Shown here one piece after another: positions 37,807-46,342 of a DNA stretch of 64,000 nucleotides; positions within the stretch are counted from its first letter, which is position 1; every line of letters begins with the position of its first letter. Below the pieces are notes generated by a model. That model did no database searches. It was not told the origin of the DNA and saw only the letters and a program-made list of their open reading frames with translations. The DNA is from Streptomyces shenzhenensis. GTDB taxonomy: Bacteria; Actinomycetota; Actinomycetes; Streptomycetales; Streptomycetaceae. The translations under genes were made by a program, and so were the position numbers. The stretch spans positions 422,727-486,726 of the forward strand of contig NZ_JAJONF010000002.1 of the NCBI RefSeq assembly GCF_021462265.1, written 5' to 3'.

Positions 37807-37834
37807 GGCGTCCGCCAGTAGGTCGTCGGATGCG
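37806..37834. repeat. Copy of the IS5-like element's right end, inverted
   Basis: These 29 bases match the reverse complement of 40314-40342, the right end of the IS5-like element, at 28 positions. The sequence diverges just inside, so only the tip remains. The two tips face each other around the serine hydrolase gene and the element. Confidence 0.8.
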
Positions 37835-37920
37835 AGGGAACGGGAAGGCGTCCGCCTCCTCGAACTCCCCAGCGACCTCCTCAAACTGGCCCACACCCCC
37901 ATCGTCGACGGATAGCACTC

Positions 37921-39351
37921 CTACGCGACGTCTGGCCGTGTCATAAGCGGCGACCGCACATGCAACAACAGATTGGGACCGGTCAGGGGCAGCGTGCTCC
38001 ATGTCGCTGTCGCGGTCGCCGCAGTGGCGTCGATGACCAGCCGAACTCGGTGCGGCGTGGTGATGACGTAAAGATCGGCAACGAACACGCTGCCCTGCCA
38101 GCCTCCGGCTGCGATGACAGGTCGCCCGAGCGGGGAGCCTTCCCGCCACTCGCTGTGGCCGACCTCGACGTCGAAGAGCGACTCGAATCGGACGAGCCAT
38201 CCGCCGTCGGTGGGATCGACGATTACCGTCGTTCCGTCGGGCAGGGCCGAGCCCTCCGCGCAGGCGTCCAGTCTCGCGGTGACCGAACGCTCCGGGCCAG
38301 TGCAACCAGGCACCGGCGGCAATGACAACTGCTGTAGCCGATCGGCGAGGATCTCGTCGTCCTCGGCGCTTCCCGCATGGCCCACGCCAGGCAGCAGGCA
38401 CTCCCACAGGGCGTCGAGCAGGTCTTGAGCCTCCGTTTGGGCGGTCACGGCGACCACGAGATTGTGAGAGGGGACCACCACGCACTGCTGTCCGAAGGCG
38501 CCATGACCGTGGTACCCGTGACGGGACATCCAGAACTGGTAGCCGTAACCGTGGGAGAAGTCGGCGTTGTCCGATCCGCCGTCCTTGGCCGGCACGCAGT
38601 CGATGTGCCGTCCCGTCGCGAGCTCGACCCATTCGCGCGGGATGAGCTGTTGGTCGCCCCAACGGCCTCCACGCAGCAGCAGTTCACCGAAGGCAGCTAC
38701 GGCCTCGGTCGTGAGGTGCAGTCCATGGAATCCGAAGGCGGCACCGCTCTTCACACGGTCCCATTCGGCGTGGTCGACACCCATCGGCTTGAAGAGGCGC
38801 TCGTTGAGGAACTCCGGAAGGCCGCGGTCCGTGACACGTTCAACCATCCGGGCCAGGATGAAGGTGGTTGAGTTGTCGTAGGTGTGCCGCGTTCCCTCAG
38901 CAGCGGAAAAGGGCAAGCGCAGGAAGCCCTTCACCAGGTCGTCGGGTTCCAGTTGCCAGGCTTCGGCAAGGCTGTCCGCAGGGTGCCCTGCTGTCATGGA
39001 CAGCAGGTGATGAACGGTGATCCGGCTGCCTTGCTCCGAGACGTCGACTGGGACGTGGTCGGGCAGCACGTCCACCACCCGATCGTCCAGGGAGAGCAGA
39101 CCGTCGGCGATCGCGAGCCCCACGGCGACCGAGGTGAACGACTTGGTCAGCGAGTAGAGAAGGTGCGGGCGTTCGGCCGAGTACGGCGCCCACCAGCCTT
39201 CGGCGACGACGTGACCGTGGTGCACGACCATGAGGGAGTGACACTCCACGGATCGTGCATCGAGCCGATCCAGCAGCGCGGCGATCGAGCGGGACGACAT
39301 CCCCGAGGCGGCCGGTGTCGAGCGAGGCAGAAGGGCACGCTTGGAAGTCAT
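37921..39351 (-). CDS. Serine hydrolase of the beta-lactamase/class C family
   Basis: A 476-residue protein without an obvious signal peptide. The catalytic SxxK appears as SLTKSFTSVAVG near residue 70 and the YxN motif as TYDNSTTF near 160. A GYGYQFW and HGHGAFGQQ block near 260-280 is typical of esterase/peptidase members of this clan (6-aminohexanoate-dimer hydrolase, EstB type). About 150 C-terminal residues form an added beta domain. A role in ester or peptide hydrolysis is more likely than antibiotic resistance. It lies between an IS end copy and an IS5-like element, so it may have moved with them. Confidence 0.85.
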   Translation of the reverse strand: MTSKRALLPRSTPAASGMSSRSIAALLDRLDARSVECHSLMVVHHGHVVAEGWWAPYSAERPHLLYSLTKSFTSVAVGLAIADGLLSLDDRVVDVLPDHVPVDVSEQGSRITVHHLLSMTAGHPADSLAEAWQLEPDDLVKGFLRLPFSAAEGTRHTYDNSTTFILARMVERVTDRGLPEFLNERLFKPMGVDHAEWDRVKSGAAFGFHGLHLTTEAVAAFGELLLRGGRWGDQQLIPREWVELATGRHIDCVPAKDGGSDNADFSHGYGYQFWMSRHGYHGHGAFGQQCVVVPSHNLVVAVTAQTEAQDLLDALWECLLPGVGHAGSAEDDEILADRLQQLSLPPVPGCTGPERSVTARLDACAEGSALPDGTTVIVDPTDGGWLVRFESLFDVEVGHSEWREGSPLGRPVIAAGGWQGSVFVADLYVITTPHRVRLVIDATAATATATWSTLPLTGPNLLLHVRSPLMTRPDVA

Positions 39352-39394
39352 CCGGGCACCGTACGCAAAATCCCTTTCGGGCCCTAGCGATTAA

Positions 39395-40342
39395 GCCAGT
39401 AGGTGGTGGCAGCAGGGCAGGCAAGACTCGCCTGATCATAGAGTCTCTACGCTTCATGATCACCGGGGGATCCGTGCCTACCGTCCCATCATGCATTCTC
39501 GACCCGATCCGCGACCAATTCCTCGCGCTGCTGCCCGTGCGCGAGGACCTGCATCCGCTGGGCTGTCACAACCCGCGGATCAGCGACGCTGTCGTCTTCG
39601 ACCGCCTGGTGCAGGTGCTGGTCTTCGGCTGCGGATACGAACGGGTCGCAGACTCGCACTGCTCGGCCACCACCTTGCGTCGTCGCCGCGACGAGTGGAT
39701 CGCCGCCACGTTGAGGAGGATTTGCGACTGCTCGCTCTCGCCGCCTACGACCGCATGATCGGCCTTGAGTTCGACCGCCTGAGCGCCGACGGCTGCATCA
39801 CCAAGGCGCCCTCCGGTGGCGAGTGTGCTGGCAAGAGCCCGGTCGATCGGGCCAAACTCGGCTTGAAGCGCTCGCAGTTGACCGACGGAGCGGGCATACC
39901 GCTGATCATCGAGCCTGCGCCAGCCAACACCCGCGACCACACCCTGCTGCCCGCCACCCTCGACCGCTTCACCGCGCTTGAGGCGGCCCTGGGGCCGCTG
40001 CCGGAGTACCCGCGCCTCACCCCTGGACGCTGGATACGACTATCGCATGGTCCACGAGGACCTGGCTGTCCGCCGGGTCGACGCCCGCATCGCCGAACGC
40101 GGCGCGAAGACCCCGATCCAGAACGGAGGCCGTTGGGTGGTGGAGCGCACGAACTCCTGGATGAACAACTTTGGCAAGCTCCGACGCTGCACCGAACGCC
40201 GCAAGGCAGCGATCGAGTTCTTCCTCGCCCTGGCCTCAACCATCATCACCGTCCGCTGCCTGATCCGCCGCGCCTGGCCCCTCTACCGTTGGAACACTCG
40301 GCCCCGCACACCCCGCATCCGATGACCTACTGGCGGACGCCC
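39395..40342 (+). mobile_element. IS5-family insertion sequence, decayed
   Basis: GCCAGTAGGT at 39395-39404 and its inverse ACCTACTGGC at 40325-40334 bound about 0.94 kb that carries a frameshifted IS5-type transposase. The right tip, out to 40342, recurs at 37806-37834. An IS630-type element is inserted two bases beyond the right tip. Confidence 0.75.
39456..40325 (+). pseudogene. IS5-family transposase, two frameshifts
   Basis: The protein reads in three pieces. The N-terminal DNA-binding part (VPTVPSCILDPIRDQFLALL, from 39456) is in one frame. The middle with DGCITKAPSGGECAGKSP and RAKLGLKRSQLTDGAGIP is in a second frame, entered near 39720. The C-terminal LDAGYDYRMVHEDL and RWVVERTNSWMNNF returns to the first frame near 40025. 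Some IS5 members use one programmed shift, but two separate shifts point to decay. The DDE residues are largely still visible across the frames. Confidence 0.85.
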
Positions 40343-40361
40343 TTACTGATCTTTTCGTAAG

Positions 40362-40700
40362 TTCGGTGGGAGCGGTGGGCGGATGGTCAGGCCGGTATGG
40401 GCGAGGAATGACCATGGCAGTCGGGGGTTGGCGTTGATGCGGTGGATGCCTTGCTCGGTGGCGTCGGCGACATCGGCGAGGTGGTCGCGGGCGAGGTTGG
40501 CGAGTTCACGCTTCTTGAGCGAGGACCACAGCAGTTCCACCGGGTTCAGCTCGGGAGCGTAGGCGGGTGATCGTTCCGGGGTGAGCCAGTCCTGTCCGGC
40601 GGCCCAGGCCCGCATCGCCCGGCTCCAGTGGGCGGACAGGCCGTCCCGGACCAGGACCACCCGCTCGCACTCCCGGACCGCCTGGTGGTCGCTGCGCCCG
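40362..40700 (-). pseudogene. IS630-family transposase, C-terminal fragment
   Basis: The leftward frame reads VVLVRDGLSAHWSRAMRAW, then SPAYAPELNPVELLWSSLKK and ends PPNLRKDQ at the terminal repeat. These contain the second Asp region and the catalytic Glu context of IS630 DDE transposases. The upstream catalytic core is missing; the sequence before about 40700 belongs to the FG-GAP gene. The matching N-terminal fragment is at 42968-43324. Confidence 0.85.
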
Positions 40701-40701
40701 G

Positions 40702-42111
40702 TCAGCCGCCGGCCACGGCGCCGCCGAACCCGGCTTTCGCGGCCGGGGCGCCGAAGGAGCCGGGGCTGTAGGCGGTCGAGTTCCCCGAGAGGTTGAGGGC
40801 CCATGCCGAGCCGTCGCCGGCGTTCTCCTGCGGGGCGCCGACGACCAACCGGCCGCCCAGGGCGGCGCTCTTGCCGAAGCCGTCGCCCTTCTCCGCCACG
40901 CCGGGCACGCCCGCGGAGTTCTGGGTGAACACCTTGGCACCACTGCCGGTCAGTCCCTTCGGACCGCCCTTGAGCAGCAGGACGGAGCCCGGGTCGGTGA
41001 GGCCGTCGAAGTCCTCGCCGGGCACTCCCGCCAGTACGTCCGCGTAGCCGTCGCCGTCGGCGTCTGCCACCGCCAGGCCGGTTCCCATACCGTCACCCGG
41101 TTCGCTGACGCCGGGCACGCCGGTGGAGTCCTGGTTGACCCAGACCGGGGCGAGGGTGTCGCTCAGGCCCTGCGGGCCGCCGTAGGCGACACCGACCGCG
41201 CCGCCCATGATCTCCGGCCGGCCGGAGTCGGTGTTCCATTCCTCACCGTGGCCGACCACGATGTCGCCGTAGCCGTCGCCGTTCACGTCCCCGACGGCGG
41301 TGTGCTGACCGTTGAGGCGTTTGCCGTTCGCCGCGTTGAGGATGCCCACCCGGGTGAGACCTGACGTGCCGCCCAGGTAGAGAGCACTGCGCCAGGAGTC
41401 CCCCTCCTCGTCGTCGGTGACGGTCACGACCAGGTCGGTGATCCCGTCCCCGTTGACGTCTCCGGAGGACAGGTCGCGTACGGTCACGGCGGCGCCCTCG
41501 GCGTCGTACAGCGAGAACAGGGAATCCTTGGCGGGCTTGCCGTCCCGGCCGATCCCGCTCAGGAGGCGCACAACCCCGGGCGCGCTCACCGCGAGGCCGA
41601 CCCGGCGGCCGCCGTCGAAGCCGCCGGCCGTGACCACCGCTCCCACATCGCCGCCGCCCCTCGCGCCGGTGTCCACGGCGGTGGCCTGGCCGAGTCCGTC
41701 CGGCCCGCCCCACAAAACGATGAGCATGCCGGCCTGTACCTGGCCGATCCGCTCGCCGGGTGTCCCGACCACGAGATCGGTGTACGCATCGCCGTCGAGG
41801 TCCACGGGCACCACTGTCTGGCCGAACTTGTCGTTCGCCTCGGCCGCTCCGGGCACACCCGCCGTGTTCTGGCTGAACGTAGCGGTCTCGCCGTTGCCGT
41901 ACACGATCGACACGTATCCGGCCCCCGCCCTGCCTCCCACCTGCCCGCCAGGGGCGCCGATGGCGATGTCCGCTCTGCCGTCGCGATCGAAGTCGGCCCG
42001 CGGACCGGTCGGTACGGCCGCGGAGGCCTGCGGCTCAGCCGCGGCGGCCCAGGCCGACGCCGCCAGTGTGGTGACGGCCGCCAGGCCCAGTGCGATCCGC
42101 TTCGAGACCAT
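40702..42111 (-). CDS. Secreted FG-GAP repeat (integrin-alpha-like) protein
   Basis: About 469 residues from the ATG at 42111, which gives a standard signal peptide (KRIALGLAAVTTLAASAWAA, cleaved near AAAEPQA). Six or seven beta-propeller blades follow, with calcium-binding repeats such as DFDRDGRADIAIGAPG, DLDGDAYTDLVVGTPGE, DVNGDGITDLVVTV, DVNGDGYGDIVVGHGE and DADGDGYADVLAGVPGE. It is probably a complete secreted propeller that binds ligands or other proteins outside the cell. It lies inside the IS630-type termini, and its stop is at the junction with the transposase fragment, so it may be mobile cargo. Confidence 0.9.
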   Translation of the reverse strand: MVSKRIALGLAAVTTLAASAWAAAAEPQASAAVPTGPRADFDRDGRADIAIGAPGGQVGGRAGAGYVSIVYGNGETATFSQNTAGVPGAAEANDKFGQTVVPVDLDGDAYTDLVVGTPGERIGQVQAGMLIVLWGGPDGLGQATAVDTGARGGGDVGAVVTAGGFDGGRRVGLAVSAPGVVRLLSGIGRDGKPAKDSLFSLYDAEGAAVTVRDLSSGDVNGDGITDLVVTVTDDEEGDSWRSALYLGGTSGLTRVGILNAANGKRLNGQHTAVGDVNGDGYGDIVVGHGEEWNTDSGRPEIMGGAVGVAYGGPQGLSDTLAPVWVNQDSTGVPGVSEPGDGMGTGLAVADADGDGYADVLAGVPGEDFDGLTDPGSVLLLKGGPKGLTGSGAKVFTQNSAGVPGVAEKGDGFGKSAALGGRLVVGAPQENAGDGSAWALNLSGNSTAYSPGSFGAPAAKAGFGGAVAGG

Positions 42112-42217
42112 GTCGTTCAACCTCCGGTGAGACGAACTCCTCGTGAACAAGACCCATGAGATGCCGAGGGGTTGTACGGCAGGGTTGCCGCGGAATAGTC
42201 AAGACCTGTGGATCAGG

Positions 42218-42701
42218 TCAGTCGCTGTGGTGTCGCTGACGCAGTCGGCGGCCGGCGTCAGCGCGGACTCGTCGGGTTCTTCCGGCCTCGGCGAGCAGAG
42301 TGAGGACGGCGGGTGAGGGCAGGGTCTCGACGGCCTTGCGCTGGAACCAGTCGGATCCGGTGGTGACTTCCTCCGAGCCCCACGGCTCGCCCACGGTGAT
42401 GGACCGAAGCAGGGTCCATTCGCGCAGGCGGCGGGCGAGGAACTCCCGCTCCGCGCTGGATCTCGGCCATCGCGCGGGCCCAGGCGGTGAACCCCTCGTC
42501 GGTCAGCAGTTGCGCCGCATGTCGGTCGAGGTGGCGGACGATGACCGACTGCGCCATCGTCGTGTCCGGGTCGCGCAGGATTCTGGTCACCAGATCGGCT
42601 TCGTTTTTGTCACGGACGACGGTCAGCTCGTGCAGGCAGCGGGCGAATCGCTGGTGCTCGTCCTCGGCAAAACGGTCATCGGCACCGTTGAGGCCGTTCA
42701 C
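42218..42701 (-). pseudogene. Small hypothetical protein, frameshifted
   Basis: Starts at a GTG at 42701 overlapping the stop of the IS256 tail (GTGA). The first frame (DDRFAEDEHQRFARCLHELT, DPDTTMAQSVIVRHLDRHAA, then AWARAMAEI) goes out of phase near 42451; removing one C from CC there gives REFLARRLREWTLLRSITV and runs on to a stop at 42218. The restored protein has about 160 residues and no known domain. A link to the IS256 element is suggested only by the overlap. The single extra base could also be a sequencing error. Confidence 0.55.
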
Positions 42702-42935
42702 GCGGCGGCCTCCTCGGGGCGCTCGACCAGGTGGCCGCGTTCAAAACGGGCGCCGGCCCGCACCAACACCACGAGATGGGGTGCGTTGACCGCGCGCCGG
42801 CGGGCCTGCGCGGATTCGATCACCTTGAAGACCATGGCGAGGGCGGCTCCCCGGCTGCCGGCGCCCTTGGTGACCTTCGTCCGCAACCGGACCGTGGCGA
42901 AGGTCGACTCGAAGGGACACCCGTGCGAAGGAGCA
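42698..42935 (-). pseudogene. IS256-family transposase, C-terminal remnant
   Basis: The leftward frame FESTFATVRLRTKVTKGAGS, then AMVFKVIESAQARRRAVNAP and ending LVERPEEAAA, is the C-terminal tail of an IS256 (Mutator-type) transposase. The remainder is absent. It abuts the IS630 N-terminal fragment at about 42935-42968. Confidence 0.8.
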
Positions 42936-42967
42936 CGCGGCCAGGGCCGTCCGCGACAGGCCGTTGC

Positions 42968-43324
42968 AGGCTCCATCCGAGCCGGCCTGTCAGCAGCCGC
43001 CAGACCGACGCCCTCGACAACACCACCCCCATGTCCGGGTGACGACCGCGCCGACTCGTTCCAGGTCCACAGGTCGGCCTCGAAACCATGAGCCTGGGCA
43101 CCTTCCTCCAACGCGGCCCGGACCATCTCGGCCTGGGCGTCGTCCAGCTTGGGTGGCCGTCCGGTGGCTGCCCGTCCGCGCAGGCCCGAAGCACCGTCTT
43201 GCTCCCACACCCGCCGCCAACGCCGCACACTCTCGGCACACACCCCCACCGCCCTCGCGATCTCCCCATTTGAGACGCCGCCCTCGAACAACTCGACTGC
43301 CCGAACACGACGCGCCTCCGCCAA
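42968..43324 (-). pseudogene. IS630-family transposase, N-terminal fragment
   Basis: The frame from about 43324 reads ARRVRAVELFEGGVSNGEIA and GVCAESVRRWRRVWEQDG, the helix-turn-helix typical of IS630 transposases. It continues after a frame change as VVLSRASVWRLLTGRLGWSL until about 42968. The catalytic centre is lost. Together with 40362-40700 it accounts for one transposase split by cargo. Confidence 0.85.
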
Positions 43325-43646
43325 CTGAGGCCGCGGCTAAGGAGGAAGGGAAGAGCCGGCAACCGAAGGGGAAGGTTGATATGCCCCCCGACAGCCTCCC
43401 ACCCACACGGCCACCACACCCACCGAGCTTACGAAAAGATCAGTAGTAGGTGTTTGTCTTCCTCCCCGCTGTGACCGGTAGTGCGGCGTCTGCGGATCAG
43501 CTCATGACGGCAGGTGCGTTTCGCTACGGCCGTGTCCCTGATACTCCAGCCGTAGATCGTGACTTCCTGGTTGAGGAGCCTTGTTCAGTCGGTCGTCACC
43601 ACCGGTTTCCATGGACAGGAGCTCGGGCAGACAGGTGATCGCTGCC

Positions 43647-45065
43647 TTATTCGGTATCGATGTTCGCGGGGGATCGGTGAGGAACCTTGGGTCGTGATCT
43701 GCGAAGCGGGGTGTAGTGCCAGGTGACGGCGATCGCGATGGAGGTTGTAGCCAGGGTCGAGAGTTGAGCGAAGTCCTGTATGCCGTTTGTGCGGGTCTGT
43801 ACCAGCATCGGCAGTGATACCAGTACGGCGACGCCGAGTAGCAGAGCGACCTTCGGATGTATGTCGGGCCGGTAGCGGCTGTAGCGGACCTCTTGGACAG
43901 TGCGCTGTGGGGCGGGTTGCGCCATCCGGCGCGCTGGATGGCCTTCCAGGCGGTCCACGACCTCCCCGAGGGGGACCGCGCACCACAGGAGTTCGTCCTG
44001 GTCGGTGACGAACGCCAGTGCATAGGGCTTCCGATCCGGTCCGCGTCCAGTGCGCTCCCAGAACAACCAGCCCTCTTGTCTTGCCAGGTCCATGCCCGGA
44101 TCACGGGGATCGGTATGGGCAGGGACGACTACGTCAATCTGCGTGGGCTCGTCCACGGTGACCAAGCGCAGACAGGTGTCGGGGACGTCACGTCGGGACC
44201 GGAGAGCTGTGTCGTCCGTGGCCACGGCACCCACCACCCGGCATCGCAGAGCAGCCACCTGCTGTGCTTGACGAGCGGCGTTCCGCAGGGGTTCCGTCCT
44301 GTCGGCGGTGACCCACGGCCGGAAAATGATGCTGACGACACCTGCGCTGACGAGCCCGAGCACGGACAGGGTGAGCCCGAAGCCTTCGAAGCCGAGGGGC
44401 TGTTTCGGATCCCGGAGAATCCCCAGCGCGGGTTGATCCGGGGCATAGAGGATCTTGACCGTGTCGCCGATCTGCGGGCGCTCCCGCATCAGCTGCCCGT
44501 CAAGACGCACCGTGCGTGGTCCGCTGGAGTAGGGGATCTTCACACTGATGTCGGTCTTCCAGTAGGCCCGCACACTGCGTCCGTCCCGCTGCTGGACCTT
44601 GGTCACGGGTCCGAGTCGGGTGATGGCCAGGTCCTGCGTGATGCCCCCGGCCCGGGTGAGCCGGGTGACCGGATCGTGTGCCGCGTCCGGTGGGGCGACG
44701 GCAAGCGTGGCCATGGTGGACAGGTACAAGATGGACAGCGTGACCCTGACGCAGCGTACGAACCCCACGTGGCCCGGAACTCGCGGCAATACAGCGGGCA
44801 GGAGGGGCGAGCGTGCTGTGCCGCCGGGGGCGGCGGATGACAGCGTGGGGCCGCGCGACTGGTACGCGCGCATCCAGGCCAGTCCGGTGGTAGCAGTCAC
44901 GGCCAGGGGTATCAGTACGTCCCAACGGGGCGCGGAGTCCCAGAAGTCGAGATCCTTGACCAGAAGGGTCGCAGCCGCTGCGAAGATGGTGAGCCAACCC
45001 AGCCAGGCACCCGGCGCGGTGGTCCGTTGATACAGAACTTCCCGCCGCTGCCGCTGGGTTACCAC
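43647..45065 (-). CDS. Hypothetical membrane protein between IS701 remnants
   Basis: About 472 residues from a GTG at 45065 preceded by GGAGGAG; longer forms overlap the IS701 remnant and are unlikely. Membrane helices are at about residues 22-38, 45-65, 105-125, 220-245 and a final pair near 405-450. Between helices are two soluble beta-rich segments (RSVRAYWKTDISVKIPYSS, GDTVKILYAPDQPALGILRD; and RCRVVGAVATDDTALRSR), like proteins that combine a DUF3592-type extracellular fold with membrane anchors. The function is unknown. Transposase debris lies on both sides. Confidence 0.65.
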   Translation of the reverse strand: MVTQRQRREVLYQRTTAPGAWLGWLTIFAAAATLLVKDLDFWDSAPRWDVLIPLAVTATTGLAWMRAYQSRGPTLSSAAPGGTARSPLLPAVLPRVPGHVGFVRCVRVTLSILYLSTMATLAVAPPDAAHDPVTRLTRAGGITQDLAITRLGPVTKVQQRDGRSVRAYWKTDISVKIPYSSGPRTVRLDGQLMRERPQIGDTVKILYAPDQPALGILRDPKQPLGFEGFGLTLSVLGLVSAGVVSIIFRPWVTADRTEPLRNAARQAQQVAALRCRVVGAVATDDTALRSRRDVPDTCLRLVTVDEPTQIDVVVPAHTDPRDPGMDLARQEGWLFWERTGRGPDRKPYALAFVTDQDELLWCAVPLGEVVDRLEGHPARRMAQPAPQRTVQEVRYSRYRPDIHPKVALLLGVAVLVSLPMLVQTRTNGIQDFAQLSTLATTSIAIAVTWHYTPLRRSRPKVPHRSPANIDTE

Positions 45066-45206
45066 CCGCTCCTCCGATAGAGCCTTCGCATGTGCCCCCC
45101 AGCCGGTTGAGGCTGGCACCGTACCCCGCCTGATACTCCACCGGCACAGGTGTTGGCCTTCGTTGGGATCGCGGATATGGGGGCGGCCATCATTGATCAT
45201 CGGTGT

Positions 45207-46342
45207 GTGAAGACTGAAGATCAAGCCGTGGCCGCGGGTCACAGCGTAGAGCCCGCCCGCTGGCAGGAGGCGTTCGAGTTCCTGATGGGCCGAATGGCGG
45301 CCCGGTTCACGCGGGTTGAGCCCGGGCGCCGGGTGAGGGACTTGGTGCTGGGGCTGCTGTCGGACTTGCCACCCAAGAACTGCTGGTCGATCGCCGAGTG
45401 GGCCGGGGAGGCGAGTCCGGACGGCATGCAGCACCTGCTCGGCCGGGCCCGGGTGGGATGCCGACCGGGTGCGTGATGACGTGCGTGATGACGTGCGTGA
45501 TGATGTGCGTGATGACGTGCATTAGTACGTGCTGGAGCGTCTGCACGACGAGGACGCGGTGCTGGTGGTCGACGAGACCGGCGACGTGAAGAAGGGCACG
45601 CACACCGTCGCTGTCCAGCGCCAGTACACCGGCACTGCCGGCAGGATCGAAAATGCGCAGGTCGCGGTCTATGTCGTCTATGCGGGCCGCCGTGGACATG
45701 CGGCGGTGGACCGGGAGCTGTACATCCCGCGCTCGTGGACGTGCGATCCTGACCGCTGCCGGGCCGCGGGCCTGGGCGAGGACACCGTCTTCGCGACCAA
45801 GCCGGAGCCGGCCGCCCGCATGATCGGCCGGTTCCTTGACGCCGGACACCGCGTGGGGTGGGGCGCAGGCGACGAGGTCCACGGCGGCAACTCGAGCTGT
45901 GGTCCGCACCGGAAAAGCGCATGGCCGGCTACGTGCTCGCCGCCGCCTGCTCGGCTGAAGTCACGACCAGTGCGGGGAAGTTCCGCGCGGATGCCCTGGC
46001 TGCGAAGGTGCCGAAGCGGGCCTGGCAGAAGCTGTCGGCGGGGACCGGCGCCAAGGGGCACCGCTTCTACGATGGGCCGTCATCGACCTGGCCGAGCCTC
46101 GGCCCGGCAGCCACCAGCTACTGGTCCGCCGCAACCGCACCACCGGTGAACTCGCCTGCTATGCAACGAGATCCAGCGACTGTTCACGACGCTGGTCGTC
46201 CCGCCCGTGCACGATGCGACGCACCGGCTCCGCTGGTCCGACTGGTGACGCCGCCACCAGGCCCGAGCCCGAGCTGGCCATCACCGCAGACAAGCCGAGA
46301 ATCAGACATGGAGATCACGTTCTGCAGCTGGAGTACTACCGG
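45207..46342 (+). pseudogene. IS701-family transposase, multiply frameshifted
   Basis: Consecutive pieces in different frames match an IS701 transposase: RFTRVEPGRRVRDLVLGLL and KNCWSIAEWAGEASPDGMQH near 45300-45440; AVLVVDETGDVKKGTHTVAV, RELYIPRSWTCDPDRC and EDTVFATKPEPAARMIGRFL in the next frame; then KRMAGYVLAAACSAEVTTSA and KVPKRAWQKLSAG in a third. A 12-bp tandem expansion with an in-frame TAG (in CATTAGTACG) interrupts it at 45469-45528. The element is inactive. Confidence 0.88.
45469..45528 (+). repeat. 12-bp tandem repeat in the IS701 relic
   Basis: GTGCGTGATGAC occurs at 45469, 45481 and 45505, with GTGCGTGATGAT at 45493 and a degenerate fifth unit at 45517. In an intact transposase the segment reads roughly VRDDVRDYV, so this is probably a slippage expansion of a short natural repeat. 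Confidence 0.9.

Larger units (their letters stand above)
40346..43443. mobile_element. IS630-type element with cargo inside a split transposase
   Basis: CTGATCTTTTCGTAAG (40346-40361) and CTTACGAAAAGATCAG (43428-43443) are perfect 16-bp terminal inverted repeats; partial identity continues for about 20 more bases. A TA dinucleotide flanks each end (40344-40345, 43444-43445), the target duplication typical of IS630/Tc1-mariner elements. The 3.1-kb length is almost three times that of a simple IS630. The transposase N-terminal third is at the right and its C-terminal third at the left. The centre is replaced by an FG-GAP gene, a small broken gene and an IS256 tail. Confidence 0.82.

Noticed and set aside
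37921..39351. Antibiotic-resistance class C beta-lactamase
   Set aside because: SxxK and YxN motifs are present, but there is no signal peptide and the length and C-terminal domain fit esterase/peptidase members of the clan better.
39456..40325. Functional IS5 transposase made by programmed frameshifting
   Set aside because: Two separate shifts are required; known IS5 members use at most one.
45469..45528. CRISPR-like short direct repeats
   Set aside because: Units are 12 bp without spacers and lie inside a transposase pseudogene.
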